Origin: Cumulibacter manganitolerans
Lineage (GTDB): Bacteria; Actinomycetota; Actinomycetes; Mycobacteriales; Antricoccaceae
Direction: 5' to 3'
Assembly (NCBI RefSeq): GCF_009602465.1
Contig: NZ_WBKP01000003.1
Coordinates: forward strand, 78,748-142,747
DNA: 64,000 bases
The notes under the pieces are model-generated. The model saw only the letters and a list, made by a program, of their open reading frames with translations, made no database searches and was not told the origin of the DNA. Both the position numbers and the translations under genes were made by a program. Numbering within the stretch: the first letter of the stretch is position 1; every line of letters begins with the position of its first letter. This document shows, piece by piece, positions 8,320 to 16,945 of the stretch.

Positions 8320-8347
8320 AAGGCCCGCACGTGGACGGGGCCTTTCT
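8320..8347 (+). terminator. Hairpin with short T-rich tail between the pilin-like genes
   Basis: AAGGCCC (8320-8326) pairs with GGGCCTT (8338-8344), followed by TCT. It is a modest intrinsic terminator or an mRNA 3'-end stabiliser for the first copy. Confidence 0.5.
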
Positions 8348-8391
8348 CATGCTCTCACGCGCTGGCTGGGTGTCCAGTCGCTCTCCGGCCT

Positions 8392-8405
8392 ACCTCGCCG
8401 CCACA
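8392..8405 (+). repeat. ACCT-motif copy ACCTCGCCGCCACA
   Basis: The site lies 32 bases before the GTG of the second pilin-like gene. Confidence 0.4.
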
Positions 8406-8436
8406 AGCCATCCGCCCACGCGAGGGAGTAACCGCC

Positions 8437-8706
8437 GTGATCGACATCGACCCCAACAGCAACGGCCTGCCCGGCATCGAACAGCTCCGCACCATCGTCG
8501 GCGCCGTGATGACGGTCGGCCTGATCCTCAGCGTCCTGGCGCTGATCGTGAGCGCGATCGTGTGGGCCTACGGCGCCAACAGCTCGAACCCGCACCTGGC
8601 GGGCAGGGGCAAGCTGGGCGTCCTCATCTCCTGCGGCGCCGCGGTGATCTGCGGCGCCGCGGTGACGCTCGTGAACTTCTTCTGGAACGTCGGCCAGGCC
8701 GTATAG
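8437..8706 (+). CDS. DUF6112-like two-TM protein, pilin-sized (copy 2)
   Basis: The protein has 89 residues and the same layout as the protein ending at 8306 (helices at about 20-44 and 58-84; loop GANSSNPHLAGRGKLGV). The two share the pattern S-A-I-x-W-A-x-G-A, so they arose by duplication. The GTG start has GAGGGAG 8 bases upstream. One copy could be the major pilin and the other a minor or adaptor subunit (inference). Confidence 0.7.
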   Translation: MIDIDPNSNGLPGIEQLRTIVGAVMTVGLILSVLALIVSAIVWAYGANSSNPHLAGRGKLGVLISCGAAVICGAAVTLVNFFWNVGQAV

Positions 8707-8734
8707 GGCCGCCGGTCACAGCAGGAGATTCGTG

Positions 8735-10105
8735 ATGGGTGTCTGCGACGTTCCCGTGATTTCGACCGTCTGCGACGTGGCCGGCGAGGCCGCCGCGACG
8801 GTCGTGGCCGCCCCGTTCGACTGGCTCGCCCAGGCGATGGGCGGCGCGGCCGGCTGGCTGATCGAGGCGATGTGGGCCGTGTTCGACACGACCACGCTGG
8901 TCGATGTCCAAACGGACGGGTTCACCAGCGTCTACAACCTGATCTTCGGCATCGGGGTCTTCCTCGTCCTGATCTTCTTCTGCCTGCAACTCATCACCGG
9001 GCTGATCCACCGCGACCCGACCGCGCTGTCCCGCGCCGCGCTCGGCGCGGCGAAATCGGTGCTGGGCGCGTTCGTGGTCGTCACGCTGACCGCGCTCGCG
9101 CTGGAAATCGTGGACCAGCTCTGCATCGGCATCATCCAGGCGTCCGGGGAGACCACCGGGACGATGGGCGACAAGATCATCCTGCTCGCCGCCGGGCTGA
9201 GCGGCATCAATATCGCCGCGCCCGGCGTCGGTGCGATCGTGACGATTTTCCTGGCTGGGCTGATGATCGCCGCCGTCGCAATCGTCTGGTTCAGCCTGCT
9301 TATCCGCAAGGCGCTGCTGCTGGTCGGCGTGGTGCTGGCACCGATCGCGTTCGCCGGCGCGTCCTGGGACGCCACCAAAGGGTGGATCGGGAAATGGGCG
9401 GCGTTCGTGATCGCCCTCATCATCAGCAAGCTCGTGCTCGTCGTCATCTTCTTGCTGGCGATCACGCAGATCGCCACCCCGATCGAGCTGGACATCGCCG
9501 CTGTCACCGAACCGATCACCGGCATCGTGCTCATGGGCATCGCGGCCTTCGCGCCCTACATGGTCTACCGCTTCGTCTCCTTCGTCGGCTTCGACCTGTA
9601 CCAGCAGATGGGCACCGAGCAGGAGGCCAAGAACGCCCTCAACCGTCCCGTCCCGATCCCGTCCAAGACCCAAGGCGGCGGCGAGCCCAAGAAGGTTCTC
9701 GAAGACCCCAACGGCGGCGGGTCTGGCGGTGGCTCGGGCGGCACGCCACCGCCCACGACTCGCGCACCTGCCGCGGGTGGCGGTGGTGCGGGCACGGCCG
9801 GAGCCGGAGCGGCGACCGGGGGTGGAGCGGGAGCAGGCGCAGAAGCTGGCGCGGGAGCGGGGGCCGGTGCTGCGGCCGCGGGACCGGCGGCGGCGGTCGT
9901 TGTCGGAGCGCAGGTCGTCAAGGGCACCGCCGAAGCCGGCCCGAAGGCGGGCAAGGCGGTCGCGGGTCAGGCCGAGACCGCAGCGGGAGCGGCCGACGAG
10001 CGCGGTGGCGGCACGCCGCCGCCCCAGACGCCGCCGCCCTCGACGCCGCAGCCGCGAACTCCGGCGCCGCCCAAGTCCGGGCCGCCGCGGACCGGGAAGG
10101 AGTGA
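8735..10105 (+). CDS. VirB6/TrbL-type T4SS membrane channel protein
   Basis: The protein has 456 residues. Residues 1-300 contain six to seven hydrophobic segments, as in VirB6/TrbL polytopic channel components. Residues from about 310 to the end are a low-complexity Gly/Ala/Pro tail with basic Lys/Arg at the very end, probably disordered and cytoplasmic. The ATG at 8735 was preferred over the GTG at 8732 because AGGAG (8723-8727) gives 7-base spacing. The gene belongs to the T4SS core with VirB4 and VirD4 downstream. Confidence 0.8.
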   Translation: MGVCDVPVISTVCDVAGEAAATVVAAPFDWLAQAMGGAAGWLIEAMWAVFDTTTLVDVQTDGFTSVYNLIFGIGVFLVLIFFCLQLITGLIHRDPTALSRAALGAAKSVLGAFVVVTLTALALEIVDQLCIGIIQASGETTGTMGDKIILLAAGLSGINIAAPGVGAIVTIFLAGLMIAAVAIVWFSLLIRKALLLVGVVLAPIAFAGASWDATKGWIGKWAAFVIALIISKLVLVVIFLLAITQIATPIELDIAAVTEPITGIVLMGIAAFAPYMVYRFVSFVGFDLYQQMGTEQEAKNALNRPVPIPSKTQGGGEPKKVLEDPNGGGSGGGSGGTPPPTTRAPAAGGGGAGTAGAGAATGGGAGAGAEAGAGAGAGAAAAGPAAAVVVGAQVVKGTAEAGPKAGKAVAGQAETAAGAADERGGGTPPPQTPPPSTPQPRTPAPPKSGPPRTGKE

Positions 10106-10111
10106 TCGGCC

Positions 10112-11581
10112 ATGCCCACGGCGACGGAACGAAAGACGCCCGGTAGCGAGCTGACGCCGATGAAGTTCAGCCGGCTCACCCGCCGCGGGGTACTGCTCGG
10201 CCTCTCCGTCTCTCAACTCATCACCCTCGGCATCGGTGGACTGGCGCTGCTAGCCGCGTTCTACGGCGGCGCCGGGATGCTGCTGGCCTACACCGCCCCG
10301 ATCTGGCTGCTCGCCGTGGTGCTGACCTGGGTGTCCATCGCCGGGCGGCCGATGGTCGAGTGGCTCCCGGTCGCCTGCTGGTGGCTGTGGCGCTCGACCG
10401 GCGGGCAACTGCTCTACCGGCGTCGGATCGTCAAGCCTCGACCGGCCGGGAGTCTCGCGTTGCCAGGCGACATGGCCCGGCTGCGGGAGCACCTGGACCG
10501 CGAGACCGGGGCGTGCATGATCCACGACCCCCGCCAGGCGACCTTGACGGTCGTGACGGAAGTGACCCATCCGGCATTCATCTTGCTGGACCCCGGAGAA
10601 CAGGAGCGCCGCGTCACCTCATGGGGACGGGTGCTCGCCACGGTCTGCCGCTCCGGGAGGATCGCGACCCTGCAAGTGCTCGAACGGACCCTGCCGGACT
10701 CAGGTAGTGGGCTGGCCGAATGGTGGGCCGAGCACGGCACCGACGACGGCTCCTGGGCCGCGACCACCTACCGTGAGCTGATCGAGCGGGCCGGCCCCGC
10801 CGGGGAACGGCACGCCACGACCGTCAGCCTCTCGCTGGACATGAAGGTCGCGGGTCGGCAGATCAGGACCGCCGGCGGCGGTATCCGCGGTGCCGCCGCG
10901 GTGCTCCGGCAGGAGATGGCGACTCTGGTCGCCGCGCTGCGGTCTGCGGACTTGACCCCTTCGGGGTGGCTCGGTCCCGGTCAGGTCGCGGTGATCTTGC
11001 GCTCGGCGTATGACCCGGCCGTGGCCGCCACCTTGGAGCGGCACGGGCGGCTCGGGCAGGAGCTTGCCGCAGCCGGCCCGGTCGCGGTCACCGAGACCTG
11101 GGGCAACCTGCGCACCGATTCCGCGTGGCACACCGTGCTGTGGGTCTCCGAATGGCCTCGCAGCCTCGTTTATCCGGGGTTCCTCGCGCCGGTGCTGCTG
11201 TCGACCGGCATCCAACGGTCGGTGTCGCTGATCTACACGCCTATGCGCTCGGACCAGGCGGCCCGTGACATCCGTAAGAAGAAGGTCGAGCACATCTCGG
11301 ATGCGGCCCAGCGCGCCCGGATCGGGCAGATCGAGGACGCCGCGCAGACCGCGGAATACCAGGACGTGCTGCAACAGGAAGCCGACCTGACCGCCGGCCA
11401 CGGCGTGCTGCGCGTCTCCGGCCTCATCTCCGTCTCCGCCCCCCGCCTCGACGAGCTGGAAGCCGCGGTCGCCGCGATCGAACAAGCCTCGATCCAAGCC
11501 TCCTGCGAGACCCGAAGGCTCGTCGGCCAGCAAGCGGTCGCGTTCACGGCGGCCGCGCTGCCGCTGTGCCGCACGGTGTGA
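10112..11581 (+). CDS. SCO6880/PrgI-family T4SS protein
   Basis: The protein has 489 residues. Two adjacent transmembrane helices (about 37-60 and 62-82) follow a basic N-terminus (MKFSRLTRRGVLLGLS), as in PrgI-type proteins. A long cytoplasmic domain resembles the N-terminal part of VirB4-like proteins (IYTPMRSDQAARDIRKK near the C-terminal third). In this ICE class it works with the shorter VirB4 ATPase at 12913, which lacks that region, so the two probably divide a function that is fused in VirB4 elsewhere (inference). It starts 6 bases after the VirB6 stop. Confidence 0.75.
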   Translation: MPTATERKTPGSELTPMKFSRLTRRGVLLGLSVSQLITLGIGGLALLAAFYGGAGMLLAYTAPIWLLAVVLTWVSIAGRPMVEWLPVACWWLWRSTGGQLLYRRRIVKPRPAGSLALPGDMARLREHLDRETGACMIHDPRQATLTVVTEVTHPAFILLDPGEQERRVTSWGRVLATVCRSGRIATLQVLERTLPDSGSGLAEWWAEHGTDDGSWAATTYRELIERAGPAGERHATTVSLSLDMKVAGRQIRTAGGGIRGAAAVLRQEMATLVAALRSADLTPSGWLGPGQVAVILRSAYDPAVAATLERHGRLGQELAAAGPVAVTETWGNLRTDSAWHTVLWVSEWPRSLVYPGFLAPVLLSTGIQRSVSLIYTPMRSDQAARDIRKKKVEHISDAAQRARIGQIEDAAQTAEYQDVLQQEADLTAGHGVLRVSGLISVSAPRLDELEAAVAAIEQASIQASCETRRLVGQQAVAFTAAALPLCRTV

Positions 11582-11591
11582 CCGGCGCGCT

Positions 11592-11605
11592 CACCTGGCA
11601 GGCAT
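11592..11605 (+). repeat. ACCT-motif copy CACCTGGCAGGCAT
   Basis: The site lies 26 bases before the ATG at 11631, separated from it by a good ribosome site. Confidence 0.4.
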
Positions 11606-11630
11606 CCCACCCCGTTGAAGGAGGCCCGTG

Positions 11631-12428
11631 ATGCCGACATACACGAACCCGACCAGCGATGCCAGCGATGCCTACGAGGCGTTGCGCGGTCTGGCTCACG
11701 CCAGCCGTAGCTTCGAGGACCCGTCCGAGACCTACGTCGTGATCGGTGAACTGTTGGGCGGGCTGCGATCGCTGCGGCAGGTGCTCGACCAGCTCGCCGC
11801 CGCCCATCTGAGCCGGCAGCATCACGTCACCGACGAGTCCCGCGAGTACAGCGGCGGTGCGGCCGAGGCGCTGGCCGCAGCGGATGAGCTGCTTCAGGCC
11901 GGCACGCTCATCGACCAGGCCGACGACCGCCTCAGCGCGGCCATGACCCACTCGGGCCGGATCGTGTGGAACCCGCAGGACCGGATGGTGGAGCGGTGGG
12001 TCGGCGTCGTGTTCCTCCAAGGTGAGGAAGCCGACCGGGTGATCGACCTCATCGACGCCCACGGGGTCGAGGCGGGGATCGAGCATCTGTCGGCGTGGGA
12101 CTACGGCGAGGAGACCACGAACGCCGCCTTGGAGAACGGCGACGTTCACGACACCGCCCCGGTCTATCCCGGTGACCGGCAGGCCGAGACCGGCGACTAC
12201 GCGATGACCTACAACCCGATGGCCGGGCACGTCGCCCTGTACCGGCGGCACCTGATCCGCGCCGAGGACGCCATCGACAAAGAAGCAGGGGCGCACGTCC
12301 CGGCCCGCCGCCCGACGACAGGCCGTGAGCGAGAGACGGCCGGGCGGCGTAGCGCCGTCCGTGACGGCGGCTGGTTCGAGTATCCCGGCGTTGCCGCGGT
12401 CAAGCAGGCCCGCGGGCTGTCGCTCTGA
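11631..12428 (+). CDS. Conserved ICE protein, unknown function
   Basis: The protein has 265 residues and is soluble. The first 110 residues are helical (ETYVVIGELLGGLRSLRQVL, then a second long helix ending in AMTHSGRIVW). The remainder is rich in acidic and aromatic residues and ends in a short basic tail. No catalytic motif or membrane segment was recognised. AAGGAGG (11618-11624) gives a strong ribosome site for the ATG at 11631. Its place between the SCO6880-like and VirB4 genes suggests an accessory to the transfer machinery. Confidence 0.55.
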   Translation: MPTYTNPTSDASDAYEALRGLAHASRSFEDPSETYVVIGELLGGLRSLRQVLDQLAAAHLSRQHHVTDESREYSGGAAEALAAADELLQAGTLIDQADDRLSAAMTHSGRIVWNPQDRMVERWVGVVFLQGEEADRVIDLIDAHGVEAGIEHLSAWDYGEETTNAALENGDVHDTAPVYPGDRQAETGDYAMTYNPMAGHVALYRRHLIRAEDAIDKEAGAHVPARRPTTGRERETAGRRSAVRDGGWFEYPGVAAVKQARGLSL

Positions 12429-12457
12429 CGTAGCCACCACCGAGACGCGTCGGCGCG

Positions 12458-12472
12458 CACCTGCCCGCCATG
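12458..12472 (+). repeat. ACCT-motif copy CACCTGCCCGCCATG
   Basis: The copy ends in the start codon of the next gene. Confidence 0.55.
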
Positions 12473-12916
12473 AACAGCGCAGACCCCGCCGCTCCGATGT
12501 CCCGGCAAGTCGGGACGCTCACCTTGACCGTCTGGCCGGACTCGCCGCTGGGCGAGCACCAGCGACACGCCTACCTCATCGAGGACACCGCGACCGGGCA
12601 GACGATCGACGGCCGGGACCTGTTCACCGGCGCCCGCGCGATGCGCGACCTCGCCGCCTACCTGACCGCGGCCGGCGACGCCCGCCAGTACGCCATCGAC
12701 AACCCCGGCAGCAGACCCGAGCACGAGGGCCTGTTTCCCGGATGGGTCGCTGAGGCCGCTCGCCAGAACGCGGACGCGCTGGCCCTGCTCGGCATCGAGG
12801 ACCCGCCGCAGCCCAAGCCGGACACGCCACGGCAACCTCGCCCGGCGCCGGACTCGTCATGGTTCGACCGCCCCGCCGGCGGTTGTGTCTCCGGGACGCG
12901 GGGGCGGTCGTTGTGA
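12470..12916 (+). CDS. Small ICE protein, unknown function
   Basis: The protein has 148 residues. Residues 10-100 form a predicted mixed alpha/beta domain (TLTLTVWPDSPLGEHQRHAY; then a helix with RAMRDLAAYLTAAGD). The end is Pro-rich. The stop overlaps the VirB4 GTG start (GTGA), so the two are translationally coupled. No family was recognised. Confidence 0.5.
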   Translation: MNSADPAAPMSRQVGTLTLTVWPDSPLGEHQRHAYLIEDTATGQTIDGRDLFTGARAMRDLAAYLTAAGDARQYAIDNPGSRPEHEGLFPGWVAEAARQNADALALLGIEDPPQPKPDTPRQPRPAPDSSWFDRPAGGCVSGTRGRSL

Positions 12917-14397
12917 GCCGGGGCGAGAAGCTGCATACCGCTGTCCTCGTCGCTCCCGCCTCGGAGCGGCGCCGGCTGCGCAAGCAGCGGCGGCAAGCCG
13001 CCGCCCGCCTCGTCGCCGAGCAGCGTCACGTCGAGAAGGAAGCGGCCCAGGCCAAGGCCGCCGCCGAACGGGCCGAACGCCGCGCCACGGTCTACCTGCC
13101 CGCCGCCGGCGAGCCCGGTCCAGCGGCGCTGAGGACACCGGGCCGCTTCCGGGTACCCCGGCATCAGGACACCAGCGCCGTGCTCGCCGGGCAGTACCCG
13201 TTCCTGGCCGAAGCCGGGCTCGGAGCCGCGGGAATCTTCATCGGCCAAGACCTCTACAGCGGCTCGTCGTTCGTGTACGACCCGTGGGAGTTGTACCGCA
13301 GGGGCATCATCACCGCGCCGAACCTGATCTTGGCCGGGATCGTCGGCTCCGGGAAATCGTCGCTCGCCAAGAGCCTCTACACCCGCAGTCTGCCCTTCGG
13401 GTACCGCGTCTACGTTCCCGGCGACCCCAAAGGCGAGCACTCCGGCGTCGCGGAAGCAGTCGGCGGGAAAGCGATCATCCTCGGGCACGGGATGGGCAAC
13501 AGGCTCAACCCATTGGATGAGGGCTACCGGCCCGGCGGCCTGTCCGACCAGGAGTGGGCCACCACCCTCGCCGCGCGACGCCGCGATCTGCTCGGAGCCT
13601 TGACCGAGACGGTGCTGGATCGGCGACTGGCGCCGTTGGAGCACACCGCGATCGACACCGCCCTGGCCGGCGCGGTCCGCGACGCGGACGTGCCGATCCT
13701 GCCGATGGTGGTCGACCGGCTACTGCGCCCCGACCCTGCCGACGACCCGGACGGCCGGCTCACCGAGGACGGCCGCCAGGTCGGCCACGCGCTGCGCCGC
13801 CTCGTCGCCGGGGACCTGGCCGGCCTGTTCGACGGTCCGAGCACCGTCAGGTTCGACCCGTCGCTGCCGATGGTCAGCCTCGACCTCTCGCGCGTCACCG
13901 AGAACAGCACGCTGATTTCGGTGCTGATGACCTGCTCGTCGGCATGGATGGAAGCCGCACTGCTCGACCCCAACGGGGGCCGCAGATGGGTCGTCTACGA
14001 CGAGGCATGGAGGCTCATGTCCCACCCGGCGCTGCTGCGGAGGATGGACGCGCACTGGCGGCTGGCGAGGCACTACGGGCTGGCGAATCTGCTCGTGTTC
14101 CACAAGCTCACCGACTTGGAGAACGTCGGCGACGCAGGATCGGCGAACCGGGCGCTGGCGAACAGCCTGCTGGCGAACGCCGAGACCAGGATCGTCTACC
14201 GGCAGGAGACCGATCAGCTCGGCCCGACCGCCATCGCGCTCGGGCTGACCGGCACCGAACGCCGCCTGCTGCCCGGACTCGGCACGGGGCAAGGGCTCTG
14301 GCGGATCAAAGACCGGGCCTTCGTCGTGCAACACCAACTCCACCCCGCAGAACTCGCCGCGTTCGACACCACCGCCCGCATGACCGGCAAAGGCTAG
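12913..14397 (+). CDS. VirB4-like conjugation ATPase
   Basis: The protein has 494 residues. Walker A is GIVGSGKSS (142-150) and Walker B is VVYDE (360-364) followed by AWRLM, the usual VirB4 pattern. The N-terminus is a charged coiled segment (20-55) rather than the full VirB4 N-terminal domain, consistent with the split arrangement with the 10112 protein. It powers pilus and substrate handling at the inner face of the membrane (family knowledge). The GTG at 12913 was chosen for its GTGA overlap with the upstream stop; an upstream ATG at 12859 would lie inside the previous gene. Confidence 0.88.
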   Translation: MSRGEKLHTAVLVAPASERRRLRKQRRQAAARLVAEQRHVEKEAAQAKAAAERAERRATVYLPAAGEPGPAALRTPGRFRVPRHQDTSAVLAGQYPFLAEAGLGAAGIFIGQDLYSGSSFVYDPWELYRRGIITAPNLILAGIVGSGKSSLAKSLYTRSLPFGYRVYVPGDPKGEHSGVAEAVGGKAIILGHGMGNRLNPLDEGYRPGGLSDQEWATTLAARRRDLLGALTETVLDRRLAPLEHTAIDTALAGAVRDADVPILPMVVDRLLRPDPADDPDGRLTEDGRQVGHALRRLVAGDLAGLFDGPSTVRFDPSLPMVSLDLSRVTENSTLISVLMTCSSAWMEAALLDPNGGRRWVVYDEAWRLMSHPALLRRMDAHWRLARHYGLANLLVFHKLTDLENVGDAGSANRALANSLLANAETRIVYRQETDQLGPTAIALGLTGTERRLLPGLGTGQGLWRIKDRAFVVQHQLHPAELAAFDTTARMTGKG

Positions 14398-14495
14398 AAG
14401 TTCCCCGGATTCCTGAACGTTCGTCGGGATTCCTGACGGTTCATCGGTCGGACTGACGGTTCCTCGGGATCGCTGAACAGTTCCTCCCGGAGTCG
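14394..14495 (+). repeat. Iteron-like 20-bp tandem repeats
   Basis: Units begin at 14394, 14414, 14434, 14454 and 14474 with an exact 20-base period for the first four steps. The approximate consensus is TGACGGTTCNTCGGGATTCC. The first unit overlaps the VirB4 stop codon and the last is two bases longer. The array is the main feature of the 174-base gap before the next gene and is a candidate origin or transfer-origin binding region. Confidence 0.65.
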
Positions 14496-14560
14496 TGACC
14501 GGCCCGGCCGGGAACCCCGCGCGCCCCGCGGCCCTCGACTGTTGCCGGTGGGTGCGCGTG

Positions 14561-14574
14561 CACCTGGCGGCATG
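14561..14574 (+). repeat. ACCT-motif copy CACCTGGCGGCATG (reference copy)
   Basis: It ends in the ATG of the next gene. It differs from the copy at 5689-5702 at one base only. Related sites precede the genes starting at 550, 3750, 8437, 11631, 12470 and 16946, but not the genes coupled by stop/start overlaps. Confidence 0.6.
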
Positions 14575-15090
14575 AGGAAACCCGAGCCGCAACCTGAGCC
14601 TGTCCCGGTCTCCATCCCGCTGGTCGTGCTCGATGTGCGCGAGGACGGCACCGTGACCGTCACCGTCGACGGGAAACGGCTGGACCCCGACCCTTTCGCG
14701 CCGCCGTGGCGACGATCCTCGTTCGGGCCGATCATCGACCGCGCCACGAACGACCGGACGACACCGGCCAGGGTCGAGGTCCGCGAAGCGGACGGCACGA
14801 CCTTCACCGACATCATCGCCGCCCGCCGCCGGCGTTCCCGCCCCGAGCCCGAACCGGAACCGGAGGCGCCGGCCGGGCCGGTGTTCCACACCGTCGAGGG
14901 CGAGGGATTCGTCCCCGGCGAGGACGTGGCGGTCGCCGTCGTCACCGGGCACACCGACGCCGCCCACACCGGCACCGCCCGCGCCCTCATCGACCCGGCC
15001 GGAGTCAGTGTTGACCACGCCGGCGGGGTCATCGAGATCATCCTGTTCGGCCGCGTCTCCGGCACCACGATCATCCGGCGACTGCCGTGA
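14572..15090 (+). CDS. Small ICE protein, unknown function
   Basis: The protein has 172 residues. It consists of two predicted beta-rich halves (LVVLDVREDGTVTVTVDG; then VFHTVEGEGFVPGEDVAVAVV) separated by a basic Arg/Pro/Glu linker. No membrane segment and no known domain were recognised. Its stop overlaps the VirD4 GTG start (GTGA). Placement between VirB4 and VirD4 and next to the iteron array makes a DNA-binding or coupling accessory possible, though unproven. Confidence 0.5.
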   Translation: MRKPEPQPEPVPVSIPLVVLDVREDGTVTVTVDGKRLDPDPFAPPWRRSSFGPIIDRATNDRTTPARVEVREADGTTFTDIIAARRRRSRPEPEPEPEAPAGPVFHTVEGEGFVPGEDVAVAVVTGHTDAAHTGTARALIDPAGVSVDHAGGVIEIILFGRVSGTTIIRRLP

Positions 15091-16865
15091 ACGAGCAGGG
15101 CCGGCAGACCGGCTCGTTCGGGGACGAACTGACCAACGCCGCGATGATCGGGCTGGTCGTCCTGTTCGGCGTCGCGCTGATCCTTCGCGCCGCTGGATCG
15201 GTGGCCGCATTCCTGACCGGCACCTCCCAGCCGGCCGGCGATCCCGCCTCCGGGGTCGAAGTGCTGTTCCGACCGGGCGACCCCGCTGCGGCGCTCGACG
15301 CGGACGGCCTGAACCCGGTCGTCTACTGGATCGTCGCCGGGCTGCTGCTCGCCGGCCTCGTCACCGGCGGGCTATGGGCGTGGCTGCGGCTGCGCCGCCA
15401 CACCCACCGGATCGAAGCCGACCCGCGCCGCATGGCCGGAATCGCCACCCGGCACGAAGTCGCCGCCGCTGCGTCCGAGAAGGCGCTGCTGCGCCGCGCG
15501 GGAAACCTGCGCCCCGGTCTGAGCGACCCACGGCCGCAGGACGTGGGCTACCGGCTCGGCACCTCCAAGGGCACCGGCGTGTGGGCCTCGGTCGAGGACT
15601 CGATCATGGTCATCGGCCCGCCCCGCTCCGGGAAGGGCCTGCATCTGGTGATCCCGGCCATCCTCGACGCGCCCGGCGCCGTCGTCGTCACCTCGACCAG
15701 ACCGGACAACCTCACCGCGACCATGCGCTCCCGCCGCCGGATCGGCCCCGTCGCGATCTTCGACCCGCAACACTTGGCCGAGGGCCTGCCCGCCGGTCTG
15801 CGCTGGTCACCGATCCGGGGCTGCGAGTCACCACAAACGGCGATGATCCGCGCCACCGGGCTCGCCGCCGGTACCGGCCTGTCCGCAGGCGGCGTCGACG
15901 GCGGAGGCTTCTGGGAAGGCAAGACACGGGCCGCGCTCCAAGCCCTGCTGCACGCGGCAGCGATCGACAACCGCCCGCCCGCCGAGCTGTTCCGATGGAC
16001 TCTCGATCCGACCGCGGCCGCTGACGCGGTGGCGATCCTGACCGGCTCCACCCAGGCTGCGACCGGGTGGGCCGAGTCCTTGGAAGCGATGATCGACTCC
16101 GACCCCCGCACCCGCGACTCCATCTGGCAGGGCGTCTCCCTGGCTCTCGGATCGCTGGCCGACCCGCGCGTGCTCGACGCCGTATCACCCGGCCCCGGTG
16201 AGGGCTTCGACCCCGAAGCGTTCATCCGCGACCGCGGCACGTTGTTCCTGCTGGCAACCGGGTCCGGTGCCGGAGCCAGCGCCGCGCTGGTCGCCGCGCT
16301 CGTGGAAGACCTCATCGAGACCGCCCGCCGCCTGGCCGCACGATCGGCCGGCGCCCGGCTCGATCCGCCGATGCTGCTGGCGCTGGACGAGATAGCCAAC
16401 CTCTCGCCATTGCCGTCGCTGCCGACACTGATGGCCGAAGGCGGCGGATCGGGGATCACGACCATGCCGGTGCTCCAATCGCTCGCGCAGGCGCGGGACA
16501 AGTGGAACGAACACCAGGCGAACGCGATCTGGGACGCCTCGATCGTCAAAGTCATCCTCGGCGGGGCTTCCAACAGCCGCGACCTGCAAGACCTCAGCGC
16601 CCTGGTCGGCGAGCGCGACGAATACACCGACTCCGTGACGCTGGGCGACCACGGCAGCCGCTCCAACCAGCGCTCCGTGCGCCGGGTGCCGATCTTCCCA
16701 CCCGACCGCATCCGCCGGCTCCCGTTCGGGACCGGGATCGTGCTACTGCGCTCCGCACCCCCGATCGTCACCGACCTGCACCCCTGGCCCAAGCGCCCCG
16801 ACGCCGGCCAACTCACCGCCGACCGCGCCGAGATCGAAACCCTGCTCCGTCGCTCCGACACCTGA
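15087..16865 (+). CDS. VirD4/TraG-family coupling protein
   Basis: The protein has 592 residues. Two N-terminal transmembrane helices (about 17-42 and 75-97) precede the RecA-like motor. Walker A is GPPRSGKG (177-184) and Walker B is LLALDEIAN (D434, E435). The coupling-protein signatures GSGAGASAA and PVLQSLAQARDKW are present. It delivers the relaxase-DNA complex to the secretion channel (family knowledge). It is one of the best-supported ICE genes and shows that the element is conjugative rather than merely mobilisable. Confidence 0.9.
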   Translation: MNEQGRQTGSFGDELTNAAMIGLVVLFGVALILRAAGSVAAFLTGTSQPAGDPASGVEVLFRPGDPAAALDADGLNPVVYWIVAGLLLAGLVTGGLWAWLRLRRHTHRIEADPRRMAGIATRHEVAAAASEKALLRRAGNLRPGLSDPRPQDVGYRLGTSKGTGVWASVEDSIMVIGPPRSGKGLHLVIPAILDAPGAVVVTSTRPDNLTATMRSRRRIGPVAIFDPQHLAEGLPAGLRWSPIRGCESPQTAMIRATGLAAGTGLSAGGVDGGGFWEGKTRAALQALLHAAAIDNRPPAELFRWTLDPTAAADAVAILTGSTQAATGWAESLEAMIDSDPRTRDSIWQGVSLALGSLADPRVLDAVSPGPGEGFDPEAFIRDRGTLFLLATGSGAGASAALVAALVEDLIETARRLAARSAGARLDPPMLLALDEIANLSPLPSLPTLMAEGGGSGITTMPVLQSLAQARDKWNEHQANAIWDASIVKVILGGASNSRDLQDLSALVGERDEYTDSVTLGDHGSRSNQRSVRRVPIFPPDRIRRLPFGTGIVLLRSAPPIVTDLHPWPKRPDAGQLTADRAEIETLLRRSDT

Positions 16866-16885
16866 ACACCGGTCGCGACAAGGAG

Positions 16886-16900
16886 CACCTGCCCGCCACA
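16886..16900 (+). repeat. ACCT-motif copy CACCTGCCCGCCACA
   Basis: The site lies 45 bases before the ATG at 16946, which has its own AGGAG site. Confidence 0.4.
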
Positions 16901-16945
16901 ACGGCCCGGCACGAACCGGCGCCGGAGAGCAGACAGGAGCACAGC

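Noticed and set aside
9661..10105. Gly/Ala/Pro run as a separate gene or repeat element
   Set aside because: It is in frame with VirB6 and ends at its stop. Low-complexity tails are usual for this protein type.
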